DNA from: Dokdonella_A sp046347015
Lineage (GTDB): Bacteria > Pseudomonadota > Gammaproteobacteria > Xanthomonadales > Rhodanobacteraceae
Reading direction: 5' to 3'
Assembly (NCBI GenBank): GCA_046347015.1
Contig: JAXMHA010000005.1
Span: 124,001 to 188,000, forward strand
Length of the DNA: 64,000 nucleotides
Shown here: one piece after another, positions 7,791 through 16,295 of the stretch
Layout: every line of letters begins with the position of its first letter
Position numbering within the stretch: the first letter of the stretch is position 1
The notes under the pieces: model-generated
What the model saw: only the letters and a program-made list of their open reading frames with translations
Databases searched by the model: none
Told to the model about the DNA's origin: nothing
Program-made: the position numbers and the translations under genes

Positions 7791-8771
7791 TCAGCCCAGC
7801 AGGCGTTCGATGGCGGCGCGTTCCTCGCGCAGCTCCTTGTCGGTGGCATTCAGGCGCGCGCGCGAGAAGGCGTTGATTTCGAGCCCCTGCACGATTTCGT
7901 ATTTGCCGCCCGTGCAGGTGACCGGGTAGCCGTAGATCACGCCCGGTGCAACGCCGTAGGAGCCATCCGACGGAATTCCCATCGACACCCAGTCGCCCTC
8001 GGTGGTGCCGAGCGTCCACGATCGCACGTGGCCGATCGCGGCATTCGCGGCCGACGCCGCCGACGACGCGCCCCGCGCCTTGATGATCGCCGCGCCGCGC
8101 TGCTGCACGGTGGGGATGAACTCATTCTCGTACCACGGCTGGTCGACCAGCGACAGCGCCGGCTTGCCGGCGACCGTCGCATGGTGGATGTCCGGGTACT
8201 GTGTCGAGGAATGGTTGCCCCAGATGATCACCCTGCGCACGTCGCGGTTGTGCGCGCCGACCTTGGCAGCGAGCAACGCCTTGGCGCGGTTGTGGTCCAG
8301 TCGCACCATCGCGGTGAAGCACTTCGGGTCGAGATCCGGCGCGTTGGCCTGGGCAATCAACGCATTGGTGTTGGCGGGATTGCCGACCACCAGCACCTTC
8401 ACGTCGCGCTTGGCATGCGCATTCAGCGCCTTGCCTTGCGGACCGAAGATCGCGCCATTGGCAGACAGGAGATCCTTGCGCTCCATGCCGGGGCCACGCG
8501 GGCGCGCGCCGACCAGCAACGCGTAGTCGACATCCTTGAACGCGACATCGGCATTATCCGTCGCAACCACGCCGGCCAGCAGCGGGAACGCGCAGTCGTC
8601 GAGTTCCATCACGACACCGTGCAATGCCGGCAGCGCGGGCGTGATTTCGAGCAGGTGCAGGACCACCGGCTGGTCAGGTCCCAGCATGTCGCCGGCGGCG
8701 ATGCGGAACAGCAGCGCGTAGCCGATCTGGCCAGCGGCACCGGTGACGGCGACTCGGACGGGGGGTTTCAT
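7791..8771 (-). CDS. mdh: Malate dehydrogenase
   Basis: NAD-dependent malate/oxaloacetate interconversion in the TCA cycle. The 326-residue protein is the cytosolic-type MDH found in many beta- and gammaproteobacteria. Visible are the Rossmann glycine motif GAAGQIG at 11-17, the LLEI acidic end of beta-2, the substrate loop arginines in ARPRGPGMER, and the catalytic pair Asp159 (RLDHNR) and His187 (WGNHSS). GGAG precedes the start. It supplies oxaloacetate, the co-substrate of PrpC, but is not in an operon with the prp genes. Confidence 0.95.
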   Translation of the reverse strand: MKPPVRVAVTGAAGQIGYALLFRIAAGDMLGPDQPVVLHLLEITPALPALHGVVMELDDCAFPLLAGVVATDNADVAFKDVDYALLVGARPRGPGMERKDLLSANGAIFGPQGKALNAHAKRDVKVLVVGNPANTNALIAQANAPDLDPKCFTAMVRLDHNRAKALLAAKVGAHNRDVRRVIIWGNHSSTQYPDIHHATVAGKPALSLVDQPWYENEFIPTVQQRGAAIIKARGASSAASAANAAIGHVRSWTLGTTEGDWVSMGIPSDGSYGVAPGVIYGYPVTCTGGKYEIVQGLEINAFSRARLNATDKELREERAAIERLLG

Positions 8772-8896
8772 CGTTGGTGACTCCGGGATGGGTGAATTCC
8801 AGCGCGCCGAACACCGCCGGCCGCTCGCTGAAAAGAGATGGCATCAGGGGCCGGCAAGCCGGTGGACGACGGGCAGTCGTCAGTGCCCAGCGTCAG

Positions 8897-10126
8897 TCAG
8901 CCGTTCACGGCACGATCCTGTCGCGCTTCCACCAGTTCGGCAAAGAATTCCTTGATCCGTGCGAGTCCTTTTCGCAATTGCACCGGAGCGCATGTGTAGG
9001 AAATGCGCAGGCTGCGCGGCTCGCCGAATGCGGAGCCCGGCACGGTGGCGACGAACTTGCTCTCGAGCAGCGCCGAGCAGAACGAGACGTCATCCGCAAT
9101 CAGCCGGCCCTGGTGTGACTTTCCGAACGCAATCGAAATGTCGGGGAATGCATAGAACGCCCCTTGCGGGCGCGGGCAGTGGACGCCGGGAATCGACAGC
9201 AGGGCCCCGAGTACTTCGTCGCGGCGCCGCGAAAAATCCTCGCGCTTGGCATTCGGAATGTCCTGGGGTCCGTTCAGCGCGGCCACGGCCGCCGCTTCGG
9301 TGACGCCCGGCAGGGACGTGATGTGGTTGGAATTCAACGTCACGAGCGCGCCGACGGCTGCCTCCGGACCGGCGACGAAGCCGACACGCCATCCGGGCAT
9401 GCCGTAGGTCTTGGACAACGAATCCATGACAAACGTGCGTTCGCGCAGCTCGGGCCGGAACTGCACGAAATTGTGGTAACCGATGCCGTCGAACACGAGC
9501 CGGTTGTAGATGTCGTCGGTGATGATCCAGGTATCGGGATGCTTCACCAGCACTTCCGCCAGCGCGGCGACCTCTTCGCGCGAGTAGACCATCCCGGTCG
9601 GGTTCGACGGGTTGTTGAACAGGAACACCTTGGGCCGCGAGGCCAACGCGCGGTCGAGTTGCGCGGGTGTCAGCTTGTAGTTCTGTCCCGACGAACATGG
9701 CAACAACGTGGTCTTCGCCCCGAGGATGTCGGCGATGTCCACGTAGCTGGTCCAGTACGGCGTCGGGAACACGATCTCGTCGCCTTCATCGAGCAGGGCC
9801 TCGCACAGGTTGTACAGGACCTGCTTTGCCCCGATGCCAACCGTGACATTCGCCCGTGTGTAGCCTTCGAGCCCACTCTGTGCAAAATGCGCGACGATCG
9901 CATCGAGCAGTTCGGGACTGCCGCGGTTGGTTCCGTACTCCCCGCTGTCGCGTGCCAGCGCCTCACGGACTGCCGAATAGACGTGCTCGCCGGGCAGGAA
10001 ATTCGGGACACCGATCGAGAAGTTGACGACATCGTGGCCAGCCGCGGCGAGCTGCTTTGCCTTGCCGGCAATGACCATGATCGCGCTGGGTTTCGCGCGA
10101 CCGGTACGTGCGGAGAGTTTGGGCAT
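8897..10126 (-). CDS. PLP-dependent aminotransferase, class I/II (aspartate aminotransferase-like)
   Basis: Cytosolic fold-type I aminotransferase of 409 residues. The PLP lysine is Lys239 in SLSKTYGMPGWRVGF. NNPSNPTG at 171-178 and the TDDIY aspartate at ~204 provide the other PLP contacts, and the C-terminal region includes the substrate arginine near LRISY. The pattern fits the Igamma-type aspartate/prephenate aminotransferase group; exact substrate is uncertain. A TACAAT hexamer at 10160-10165 on the minus strand is a possible -10. It is transcribed toward mdh with a 125-base gap. Confidence 0.88.
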   Translation of the reverse strand: MPKLSARTGRAKPSAIMVIAGKAKQLAAAGHDVVNFSIGVPNFLPGEHVYSAVREALARDSGEYGTNRGSPELLDAIVAHFAQSGLEGYTRANVTVGIGAKQVLYNLCEALLDEGDEIVFPTPYWTSYVDIADILGAKTTLLPCSSGQNYKLTPAQLDRALASRPKVFLFNNPSNPTGMVYSREEVAALAEVLVKHPDTWIITDDIYNRLVFDGIGYHNFVQFRPELRERTFVMDSLSKTYGMPGWRVGFVAGPEAAVGALVTLNSNHITSLPGVTEAAAVAALNGPQDIPNAKREDFSRRRDEVLGALLSIPGVHCPRPQGAFYAFPDISIAFGKSHQGRLIADDVSFCSALLESKFVATVPGSAFGEPRSLRISYTCAPVQLRKGLARIKEFFAELVEARQDRAVNG

Positions 10127-10339
10127 TGGACTGCGACAGCGTTGCGGAAAAACTGAAAAATTGTATCACGCGCACGCGACGAGGCGCTCCGGGACGCGTA
10201 CTTGCGGGAGCGGCTCCGGCGCACGCACGTCGGCGAATCGCGATGCTGCTACAGTGGCGCCCGCTCCAGCGAACGAGATATCCAGCCGCGGCGGGATCGC
10301 GGCCTTGCCGAACCCACAACGCTTGCCAAGGAGAGAGCC

Positions 10340-10600
10340 ATGTTGCACATCATCTGGTCCATCATCATCGGCTTCATCGTCGGTTTGCTCGCCCGCTTCC
10401 TGGTTCCGGGGGCCGTGCCGATGGGATTCATCATGACGGTGATCGTCGGTATCGTCGGATCGATCATCGGCGGCCTCATCGCTCGCGTGTTCAATCGCCC
10501 GCCCGAGGGCACGCCGTTTCATCCGGCCGGCATCGTCCTGTCGATCGTCGGTGCCATCATCCTGATCCTGATCCTGCGCTGGACCGGCATTCAGCTCTGA
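10340..10600 (+). CDS. GlsB/YeaQ/YmgE-family small membrane protein
   Basis: An 86-residue protein of three short membrane helices separated by glycine-rich turns: residues 2-20, 27-46 and 62-82. The repeated pattern IIGFIVGLLAR and IVGIVGSIIGGLIAR is characteristic of the transglycosylase-associated/GlsB stress family. Molecular function is unknown in the family. The start has AAGGAGAG directly upstream. It is a single-gene unit followed by a bidirectional terminator. Confidence 0.88.
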   Translation: MLHIIWSIIIGFIVGLLARFLVPGAVPMGFIMTVIVGIVGSIIGGLIARVFNRPPEGTPFHPAGIVLSIVGAIILILILRWTGIQL

Positions 10601-10625
10601 GCGGCGCCGGAACCCGACAACCGAA

Positions 10626-10650
10626 AAGGCCGCCGTGAGGCGGCCTTCTT
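10626..10650 (+). terminator. Bidirectional intrinsic terminator
   Basis: Stem AAGGCCGCC (10626-10634), tetraloop GTGA and GGCGGCCTT (10639-10647), then CTT on the plus strand. On the minus strand the stem is followed by TTTTC. It serves the convergent glsB-like gene and the cyclophilin gene. Confidence 0.75.
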
Positions 10651-10691
10651 GCGTTCGCGGGTTCCGCATTGCATCGTGCGTTCCGGGCCAA

Positions 10692-11204
10692 TCAACGTGC
10701 CCCGGAATCGAGGATGGCATTCCATTGCCGCAGTCGGTCGACGTGGCGTTCGAGCAAAGCCGCCGCGTCACCTTCGATCGTCACCTTCTCGATGGCGTCG
10801 CCCTGGCGCACGGCTCCGACGATCTTGTTGTCGTCCGCACCGACCACATGACCGAACACGGTGTGCTTGCCGTCGAGCCAGGGCGTTGGCACATGGGTGA
10901 TGAAGAACTGACTGCCATTGGTACCGGGTCCGGCGTTCGCCATCGACAGCACGCCCGGGCTGTCGTGCCTGAGGTCGGCGCGGCACTCATCCTCGAACCG
11001 GTAGCCGGGGCCACCGCGGCCCGATCCCTCGGGGCAGCCGCCCTGGATCATGAAATCCGGAATCACGCGATGAAAGGTCAAACCGTCGAAATAACCACGC
11101 TGCGCGAGGTTCACGAAGTTGGCGACCGTCAGGGGCGCCTTGTCGCCATGGAGATTCAGGTGGATCGATCCACGCGACGTTTGTATCGTGGCAGTCAGGC
11201 TCAT
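10692..11204 (-). CDS. ppiB: Cyclophilin-type peptidyl-prolyl isomerase
   Basis: Cytoplasmic peptidyl-prolyl cis-trans isomerase of 170 residues with no signal peptide. Active-site elements are present in order: FHRVIPDFMIQGG with the catalytic Arg, GPGTNGSQFFIT, and the WLDGKHTVFG segment. The ATG at 11204 is preceded by GAGGA; a reading from 11222 would add six residues without support. PpiB is the usual E. coli name for the cytoplasmic type. It is divergent from bipA. Confidence 0.92.
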   Translation of the reverse strand: MSLTATIQTSRGSIHLNLHGDKAPLTVANFVNLAQRGYFDGLTFHRVIPDFMIQGGCPEGSGRGGPGYRFEDECRADLRHDSPGVLSMANAGPGTNGSQFFITHVPTPWLDGKHTVFGHVVGADDNKIVGAVRQGDAIEKVTIEGDAAALLERHVDRLRQWNAILDSGAR

Positions 11205-11285
11205 GGGATGTCCTCGCAGCAAACCTGCAGTTTAACAGGCTGAATCCGCCGTTCAGCTGGAACGCCGAGTGGCCCCGTCAACGCG

Positions 11286-11364
11286 TATAATCCCCACGCA
11301 CCGCAGCCTTGGAATGGCTGCGCATCCTTCCCACCGAGAATGCGGCCGCACGAGCGGCCGTTTT
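11286..11364 (+). promoter_or_regulatory. bipA leader: promoter hexamer, small hairpin and terminator-like hairpin
   Basis: A perfect TATAAT lies at 11286-11291, with no clear -35. It is followed by a 7-bp hairpin at 11302-11322 (CGCAGCC/GGCTGCG) and a second at 11343-11360 (CGGCCGC, loop ACGA, GCGGCCG) ending in TTTT at 11361-11364. The T run ends ten bases before the bipA ATG. No upstream plus-strand gene needs a terminator here because ppiB is divergent. Confidence 0.55.
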
Positions 11365-11374
11365 GCGTGCTCCA

Positions 11375-13222
11375 ATGTCGATCACCCGGCTCCGCAACAT
11401 CGCAATCGTCGCCCACGTCGACCACGGCAAGACCACCCTGGTCGATCAACTCCTGAAGCAATCCGGCACGTTGTCGGAACGGGCGGTCATTCCCGATCGG
11501 GTGATGGACAGCAACGATCTGGAACGCGAACGCGGCATCACGATCCTGTCCAAGAACACCGCGATCCGATGGACCGACCCGCGCGGCGAAAGCTGGCGCA
11601 TCAACATCGTCGACACGCCGGGCCACGCCGATTTCGGCGGTGAGGTCGAGCGCGTGCTGTCGATGGTGGACTCGGTGCTGCTGCTGGTGGACGCAATGGA
11701 TGGCCCGATGCCGCAGACGCGCTTCGTCACGCAGAAGGCGTTCCGGATGGGCTTCAGGCCGATCGTCGTGATCAACAAGATCGATCGGCCCGGCGCCCGT
11801 CCCGACTGGGTGCTGAACCAGACCTTCGACCTGTTCGACCGGCTCGGTGCTTCCGACGAGCAACTCGATTTCCCGGTCGTGTACGCGTCCGCGTTGCATG
11901 GTTACGCGGGTTTGCAGCCGGACGTGCGCGATGGCGACATGACGCCGCTGTTCGACGCGATCGTCGAACACGTGCAGGCGCCGCAGGTGGATCCCGACGG
12001 CGCGTTCCAGATGCGCGTTTCCTCGCTCGACTACAACGCCTACGTCGGTGTGATCGGCGTCGGTCGCGTGCAACGCGGAACCGTGCGACCGAACATGCCG
12101 GTGACGATCGTCGATCGCGACGGCGGACGCCGCAACGCGAAGATCCTGCAGGTGCTGGGCTTCATGGGACTGGAACGGCGCGAGGTCGGCGAGGCGCAGG
12201 CTGGCGACATCATCGCCATCTCGGGCATCGGTGACCTCGGCATTTCCGACACGCTCTGCGACCCGTCGCAGCCGGAGGCGCTGCCGGCGTTGACCGTGGA
12301 CGAGCCGACGATCTCGATGACGTTCCAGGTCAACAATTCGCCTTTTGCAGGCAAGAAGGACCAGAGTGGCGGACGCTTCCTGACTTCGCGCCAGATTCGC
12401 GAACGACTGACGCGCGAGACGCTGCACAACGTGGCCCTGAAGGTCGAGGACACCGAGGACCCGGACAAATTCAAGGTATCGGGGCGCGGAGAGTTGCACC
12501 TCTCGATTCTGATCGAAACCATGCGCCGCGAGGGTTACGAACTCGCGGTGTCGCGCCCGGAAGTGATCGTCCGCGAGATCGATGGCGAGCCGCAGGAGCC
12601 ATACGAGCAGTTGGTCGTCGATCTCGAAGAGCGATACCAAGGGGGCGTGATGGAACGGCTGGGCACGCGTCGCGGACAACTGAAGAACATGGAACCGGAT
12701 GGCAAGGGCCGCGTACGGTTGGAGTACATGATCCCTGCGCGCGGGCTGATCGGATTCCAGACCGAGTTCCGCACGTTGACTGCCGGGACGGGCCTGATGT
12801 TCCACGTCTTCGATCACTACGGACCGAAGTCGGAAGGCGTGATCGGGAAGCGGCCGAACGGCGTGATGATCTCCAACGGCACCGGTCCCGCGCCGGCCTA
12901 CGCGCTGTATGGCCTGCAGGATCGCGGCCGCATGCTGATCGACGCCGGCGTCGAAATCTACGAAGGACAGCTGGTCGGTATCCATTCCAAGGACAACGAC
13001 CTCACCGTGAATGCGTTGCGCGCGAAACAGCTCACCAACATCCGCGCTGCCGGCAAGGACGATGCCTTGACTCTGGTGCCGCCGGTGCGGTTTTCGCTCG
13101 AGCAGGCGCTGGAGTTCATCGACAACGATGAACTGGTCGAAGTGACTCCCAAGGCCATTCGCTTGCGCAAGAAGCACCTGACGGAAAACGACCGCAAGCG
13201 CGCCTCCCGCCAGGCCGCGTGA
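11375..13222 (+). CDS. typA: Ribosome-associated GTPase BipA/TypA
   Basis: A translational GTPase of 615 residues that binds 70S ribosomes and assists assembly and stress growth. GTPase motifs are clear: AHVDHGKTTL (G1), DTPGHADFGGEV (G3) and NKIDRPGARP (G4). Domains II, III, V and the BipA-specific C-terminal domain follow, including ARGLIGFQ and the KSEGVIG region, with a basic C-terminus. I chose the ATG at 11375, which gives the family N-terminus SITRLRNIAIVAHVDHG. No ribosome-binding site is visible; the preceding bases are the T tract of a terminator-like hairpin. Confidence 0.95.
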   Translation: MSITRLRNIAIVAHVDHGKTTLVDQLLKQSGTLSERAVIPDRVMDSNDLERERGITILSKNTAIRWTDPRGESWRINIVDTPGHADFGGEVERVLSMVDSVLLLVDAMDGPMPQTRFVTQKAFRMGFRPIVVINKIDRPGARPDWVLNQTFDLFDRLGASDEQLDFPVVYASALHGYAGLQPDVRDGDMTPLFDAIVEHVQAPQVDPDGAFQMRVSSLDYNAYVGVIGVGRVQRGTVRPNMPVTIVDRDGGRRNAKILQVLGFMGLERREVGEAQAGDIIAISGIGDLGISDTLCDPSQPEALPALTVDEPTISMTFQVNNSPFAGKKDQSGGRFLTSRQIRERLTRETLHNVALKVEDTEDPDKFKVSGRGELHLSILIETMRREGYELAVSRPEVIVREIDGEPQEPYEQLVVDLEERYQGGVMERLGTRRGQLKNMEPDGKGRVRLEYMIPARGLIGFQTEFRTLTAGTGLMFHVFDHYGPKSEGVIGKRPNGVMISNGTGPAPAYALYGLQDRGRMLIDAGVEIYEGQLVGIHSKDNDLTVNALRAKQLTNIRAAGKDDALTLVPPVRFSLEQALEFIDNDELVEVTPKAIRLRKKHLTENDRKRASRQAA

Positions 13223-13332
13223 CGCCTCGACCCGGGCGCTCGCTCCAAACCTTGGTCAGGATCTGAGTCGAGCCGCGCGGGACACATCCCCCGACTGCCA
13301 ACGCCGACGACAGGATGTCTGGTTGGCATGGA

Positions 13333-13407
13333 CCGTGCTTTCCCCTAGCCACCAATGCAGCCTTCGAAATCGCACCCGGCTGCATTTTGACACTCGGGGA
13401 AGCACGG
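13333..13407 (+). repeat. Nested inverted repeat / structured leader
   Basis: An outer stem pairs CCGTGCTTTCCCC (13333-13345) with GGGGAAGCACGG (13396-13407), with one bulged T. Inside it, ATGCAGCC (13355-13362) pairs perfectly with GGCTGCAT (13378-13385). The element ends six bases before the AGGGAG ribosome-binding site of the next gene, so it could be a 5' leader RNA structure or a small palindromic repeat. Confidence 0.7.
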
Positions 13408-13426
13408 AGATCAGGGAGTGAACCAC

Positions 13427-13681
13427 ATGGTCGAGATCGCGAACTGTCGCTGGCGCAAGCTATGCCGTCAGAACTGGGAAGAGATGGTGCCACTGCTGTC
13501 CGACGGCGCAGGTGTCAGGTTGTGCCGGGAGTGCTGCCGCTCGGTTCACCTGATGTCCAGCGAGGGGAAATGGGACGCGGCGGTGAAGTCCGGCCAGTGT
13601 GTCGCAATCCGCATCCCGGGCACCGGGAAAGGTGACGGCCGAACCCATGCCGGCACGCCCGGCAGCCGGAATCCCGATTGA
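13427..13681 (+). CDS. Small cysteine-rich, putative zinc-binding protein
   Basis: An 84-residue protein with six cysteines: Cys7, Cys13, Cys33, Cys36, Cys37 and Cys58. The arrangement NCRWRKLC, RLCRECCRSVH and GQCVAI suggests a zinc-ribbon-like metal site with two knuckles. Similar short proteins of unknown function occur in proteobacteria, as far as I recall; I cannot name a characterised member. The ATG at 13427 has AGGGAG eight bases upstream; a GTG at 13418 is the alternative start. Residues after 62 are low-complexity and basic. It lies alone between bipA and the convergent DAHP synthase gene. Confidence 0.65.
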   Translation: MVEIANCRWRKLCRQNWEEMVPLLSDGAGVRLCRECCRSVHLMSSEGKWDAAVKSGQCVAIRIPGTGKGDGRTHAGTPGSRNPD

Positions 13682-13804
13682 CCACGCCCGAGGTCGTTTC
13701 CCGCCTGCTGCCGCCGGCCGCGTCTCCGGCGCTCGTGCCGATCGCTGGCGGGACCGGTGACGCTGGCCAGCCTCATCCTTTTGAAGAGTCGAAACGCACT
13801 GGCG

Positions 13805-15184
13805 TCAGCCGCTCGCCAAGCGACCGCGCTTGCGGACGATGAGCAATGCGAGTTCGATCGACTGTTCGTAGTTGAGTCGCGGATCGACCGTCGACTTGTA
13901 GGCGCGCTCGAGATCCGCCTCGCCAAGCGCGCGCGCACCGCCAAGGCATTCCGTGACGTTCTCGCCCGTCAACTCGAGGTGCACGCCGCCAAGCCGGGTG
14001 CCGGCGGCAGCGTGGAGATCGAAGGCTCGATCGAGCTCGTCGCGAATGCAGTCGAACCGGCGAGTCTTGATGCCGTTGCCAAGCGTCTCGGTATTGCCAT
14101 GCATCGGATCGCAACACCATAGCGGCCTGTGTCCGGTGCCCTTCACGGCTTCGAGTAGCGGAGGCAGCACTTTGTGGATCCGGTCCGCGCCCATCCGGTG
14201 AACCAGCGTCAACCGCCCGGGTTCGCAGTCCGGATCGAGTGTCGACAGCAACCGAAGCACTGCGTCGACCCGCGTCTCCGGACCGATTTTCACCGCGACC
14301 GGATTGCGGATGCCACGGCAGAACTCGACATGGGCGCCTTCGGGGTCGGAAGTCCGCAAACCGATCCACGGAAAATGCGTCGACAAGTCGAACCAACCCG
14401 GTTGCCGTGGCACCTGGCGTGTCAGCGCCTGTTCGTAGTGCAGTACCAGCGCCTCGTGCGACGTGTAGAAATCGACACGCCGGAAGTTCTCGACCTTTTC
14501 CCCCGCAACCGTCTCCATGAAACGCAGCGACCGGCCGATGGCCTCGACCATGCGGCGGTATTCCTTCTGCAATGGGGAATGGTCGACCCACGACAGATCC
14601 CAATATTCGGGGTGATGCAGGTCCGCGAACCCGCCTTCGACCAGCGCGCGAACGAAATTCAAGGTCATCGCCGATCGCGCATGGCCACGCAACATGCGCC
14701 GCGGGTCCGCGCGCCGCGCAGCGGCCGTGAATTCGGTACCGTTGACGAGATCGCCGCGGTAGCTCGGCAGCTTGAATCCATTGCGCGTTTCGTGGTCGCG
14801 GGAACGTGGTTTCGCGTACTGCCCGGCGAATCGTCCGACGCGCACGACTGGAAGCCGCAATCCGTGCACGAGCACGAGGCTCATCTGCAACATCACCTTC
14901 AGTCGGTTCGCAATCACCGGTGAAGTGCAGTCGTCGAAGCTTTCGGCGCAATCGCCGCCCTGCAGCAGGAAGCGCCGGCCCTCGGCGGCCTCGGCCAGGA
15001 AGCTGCGCAAGGCCAGGATTTCCCATGACGTGACCAGTGGCGGCAACGACGACAGGGTTCGCGTTGCCTCCGCCAACTCCCCTGCGTCGCTGTAGTTCGG
15101 CTGCTGGCACTGCGGCCGTGACTGCCAGGAATCGGGGCGCCAGGCCGCAGCGTTGCGGACGGAACTCACGTGCGGAACGGACAT
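13805..15184 (-). CDS. Class II DAHP synthase (3-deoxy-7-phosphoheptulonate synthase)
   Basis: Condenses phosphoenolpyruvate and erythrose-4-phosphate in the first step of the shikimate pathway. The 459-residue length and motifs are those of the plant-like class II enzyme: LLQGGDCAESF (~75), VGRFAGQYAKPRS (~118), the CRGIRNPVAVKIGP segment, and CCDPMHGNT for metal and PEP binding near 345. The N-terminus begins at the ATG at 15184; upstream codons back to 15262 have no family similarity. No other aromatic biosynthesis genes are adjacent. Confidence 0.93.
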   Translation of the reverse strand: MSVPHVSSVRNAAAWRPDSWQSRPQCQQPNYSDAGELAEATRTLSSLPPLVTSWEILALRSFLAEAAEGRRFLLQGGDCAESFDDCTSPVIANRLKVMLQMSLVLVHGLRLPVVRVGRFAGQYAKPRSRDHETRNGFKLPSYRGDLVNGTEFTAAARRADPRRMLRGHARSAMTLNFVRALVEGGFADLHHPEYWDLSWVDHSPLQKEYRRMVEAIGRSLRFMETVAGEKVENFRRVDFYTSHEALVLHYEQALTRQVPRQPGWFDLSTHFPWIGLRTSDPEGAHVEFCRGIRNPVAVKIGPETRVDAVLRLLSTLDPDCEPGRLTLVHRMGADRIHKVLPPLLEAVKGTGHRPLWCCDPMHGNTETLGNGIKTRRFDCIRDELDRAFDLHAAAGTRLGGVHLELTGENVTECLGGARALGEADLERAYKSTVDPRLNYEQSIELALLIVRKRGRLASG

Positions 15185-15269
15185 GCCGGTGGCCGCTGGA
15201 TCGCGGTGGTCAATGATGCCACGTTCACTTTGCGTGTCTCGTGGTAGGTGCCTTCGCGTCACCGCGCCA

Positions 15270-15794
15270 TCATTCGCCTGCGCGACGGCGGAAACCCGCC
15301 CAGACGGCCCCCGCGCCCAAGATGCCGTACCAGATCAACGTCCAGGCGGGCATGGTGAGGCCGAGGAACTTCCAGTTGATCTGGCCGCAGTCCCCGGAAC
15401 CGGTGAACGCTTTCTTGATCACGTCGGCGATGGGGAACGCATCGAGCAGATAGGAGAGCCCGGGGCCGCATCCGGCCAACAACGGGTCGACCGGATGGAG
15501 TTGCAGCCACAGATGGCGCGCCGCGATGCCGACCCCGATCATTCCCGCGAGCAACGCCAGCAGCGCGTAGATGCGCCGCCCGATTTGCCGCGGGTCATGC
15601 AGCGCGCCGGCGATGAACACGATCGCCATCGCGATGAACGCAAGTCGCTGGAAAATGCACATCGGACAGGGCTCGATGTGCATCGCGAACTGTTCGTAGT
15701 ACGCGTAGGCGAGCAGCGCCACGCACACCAGCGCCGCGAGTGCGAACTGGGCGCGGAAGGACCAGGTGAATGGATTCGCTGCACTCACGGTCAT
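15270..15794 (-). CDS. dsbB: Disulphide bond formation protein DsbB
   Basis: Inner-membrane quinone reductase that reoxidises DsbA. The 174-residue protein has four membrane helices and both redox pairs: Cys43/Cys46 in EPCPMC at the periplasmic end of helix 1-2, and Cys109 and Cys136 (AGCGPG, SGDCGQ) in the second periplasmic loop. The start at 15794 gives a normal short cytoplasmic N-terminus; the frame is open further upstream into rplQ. It follows rplQ by 23 bases and may be read from the alpha operon. Confidence 0.93.
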   Translation of the reverse strand: MTVSAANPFTWSFRAQFALAALVCVALLAYAYYEQFAMHIEPCPMCIFQRLAFIAMAIVFIAGALHDPRQIGRRIYALLALLAGMIGVGIAARHLWLQLHPVDPLLAGCGPGLSYLLDAFPIADVIKKAFTGSGDCGQINWKFLGLTMPAWTLIWYGILGAGAVWAGFRRRAGE

Positions 15795-15817
15795 GCGAGC
15801 GCCGGCCCTTGGCGCGC

Positions 15818-16204
15818 TTACTCGGCGCCACCCGCCCCGGCCGCCGCGGGCCGGTCGATGAGTTCGACATACGCCATCGGCGCGTTGTCGCCCGCGCGAA
15901 AACCACACTTCAGGATGCGCAGGTATCCGCCCTTGCGCTCGCGATAGCGCGGGCCGAGGTCGACGAACAGCTTGCCGACGGCCTGCTTGTCGCGCAGCCG
16001 GGCGAATGCGAGGCGCCGGTTGGCAACGCCGTCCGTCTTCGCCAGCGTGATCAGCGGTTCGGCGACCCGGCGCAATTCCTTCGCCTTGGGCAAGGTTGTG
16101 CGGATCAGCTCGTGCTTGAACAACGATGCCGCCATGTTGCGGAAGTCGGCAGCACGATGGCTGCTGGTACGGTTGAGCTTGCGCCCGGATTTCATGTGCC
16201 GCAT
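15818..16204 (-). CDS. rplQ: 50S ribosomal protein L17
   Basis: Large-subunit protein of 128 residues. The N-terminus MRHMKSGRKLNRTSSHR and the central TTLPKAKELRRVAEPLITLAK segment are diagnostic. It is the last gene of the alpha operon, 91 bases after rpoA. The C-terminal tail beyond residue 118 is Ala/Gly-rich (DRPAAAGAGGAE) and variable in the family. Confidence 0.97.
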   Translation of the reverse strand: MRHMKSGRKLNRTSSHRAADFRNMAASLFKHELIRTTLPKAKELRRVAEPLITLAKTDGVANRRLAFARLRDKQAVGKLFVDLGPRYRERKGGYLRILKCGFRAGDNAPMAYVELIDRPAAAGAGGAE

Positions 16205-16295
16205 GACTGCATTCCCGGTTTCGTGACGTTCCCGATCTCTGTTTCCCGCGGCAACCGACGAGGATTGCGGGCTTCCGCGATCTGCTGCAAATGCA

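Noticed and set aside
11201..13177. A 658-codon minus-strand frame opposite bipA
   Set aside because: Codon-position shadow of bipA; no recognisable motifs and no start signal.
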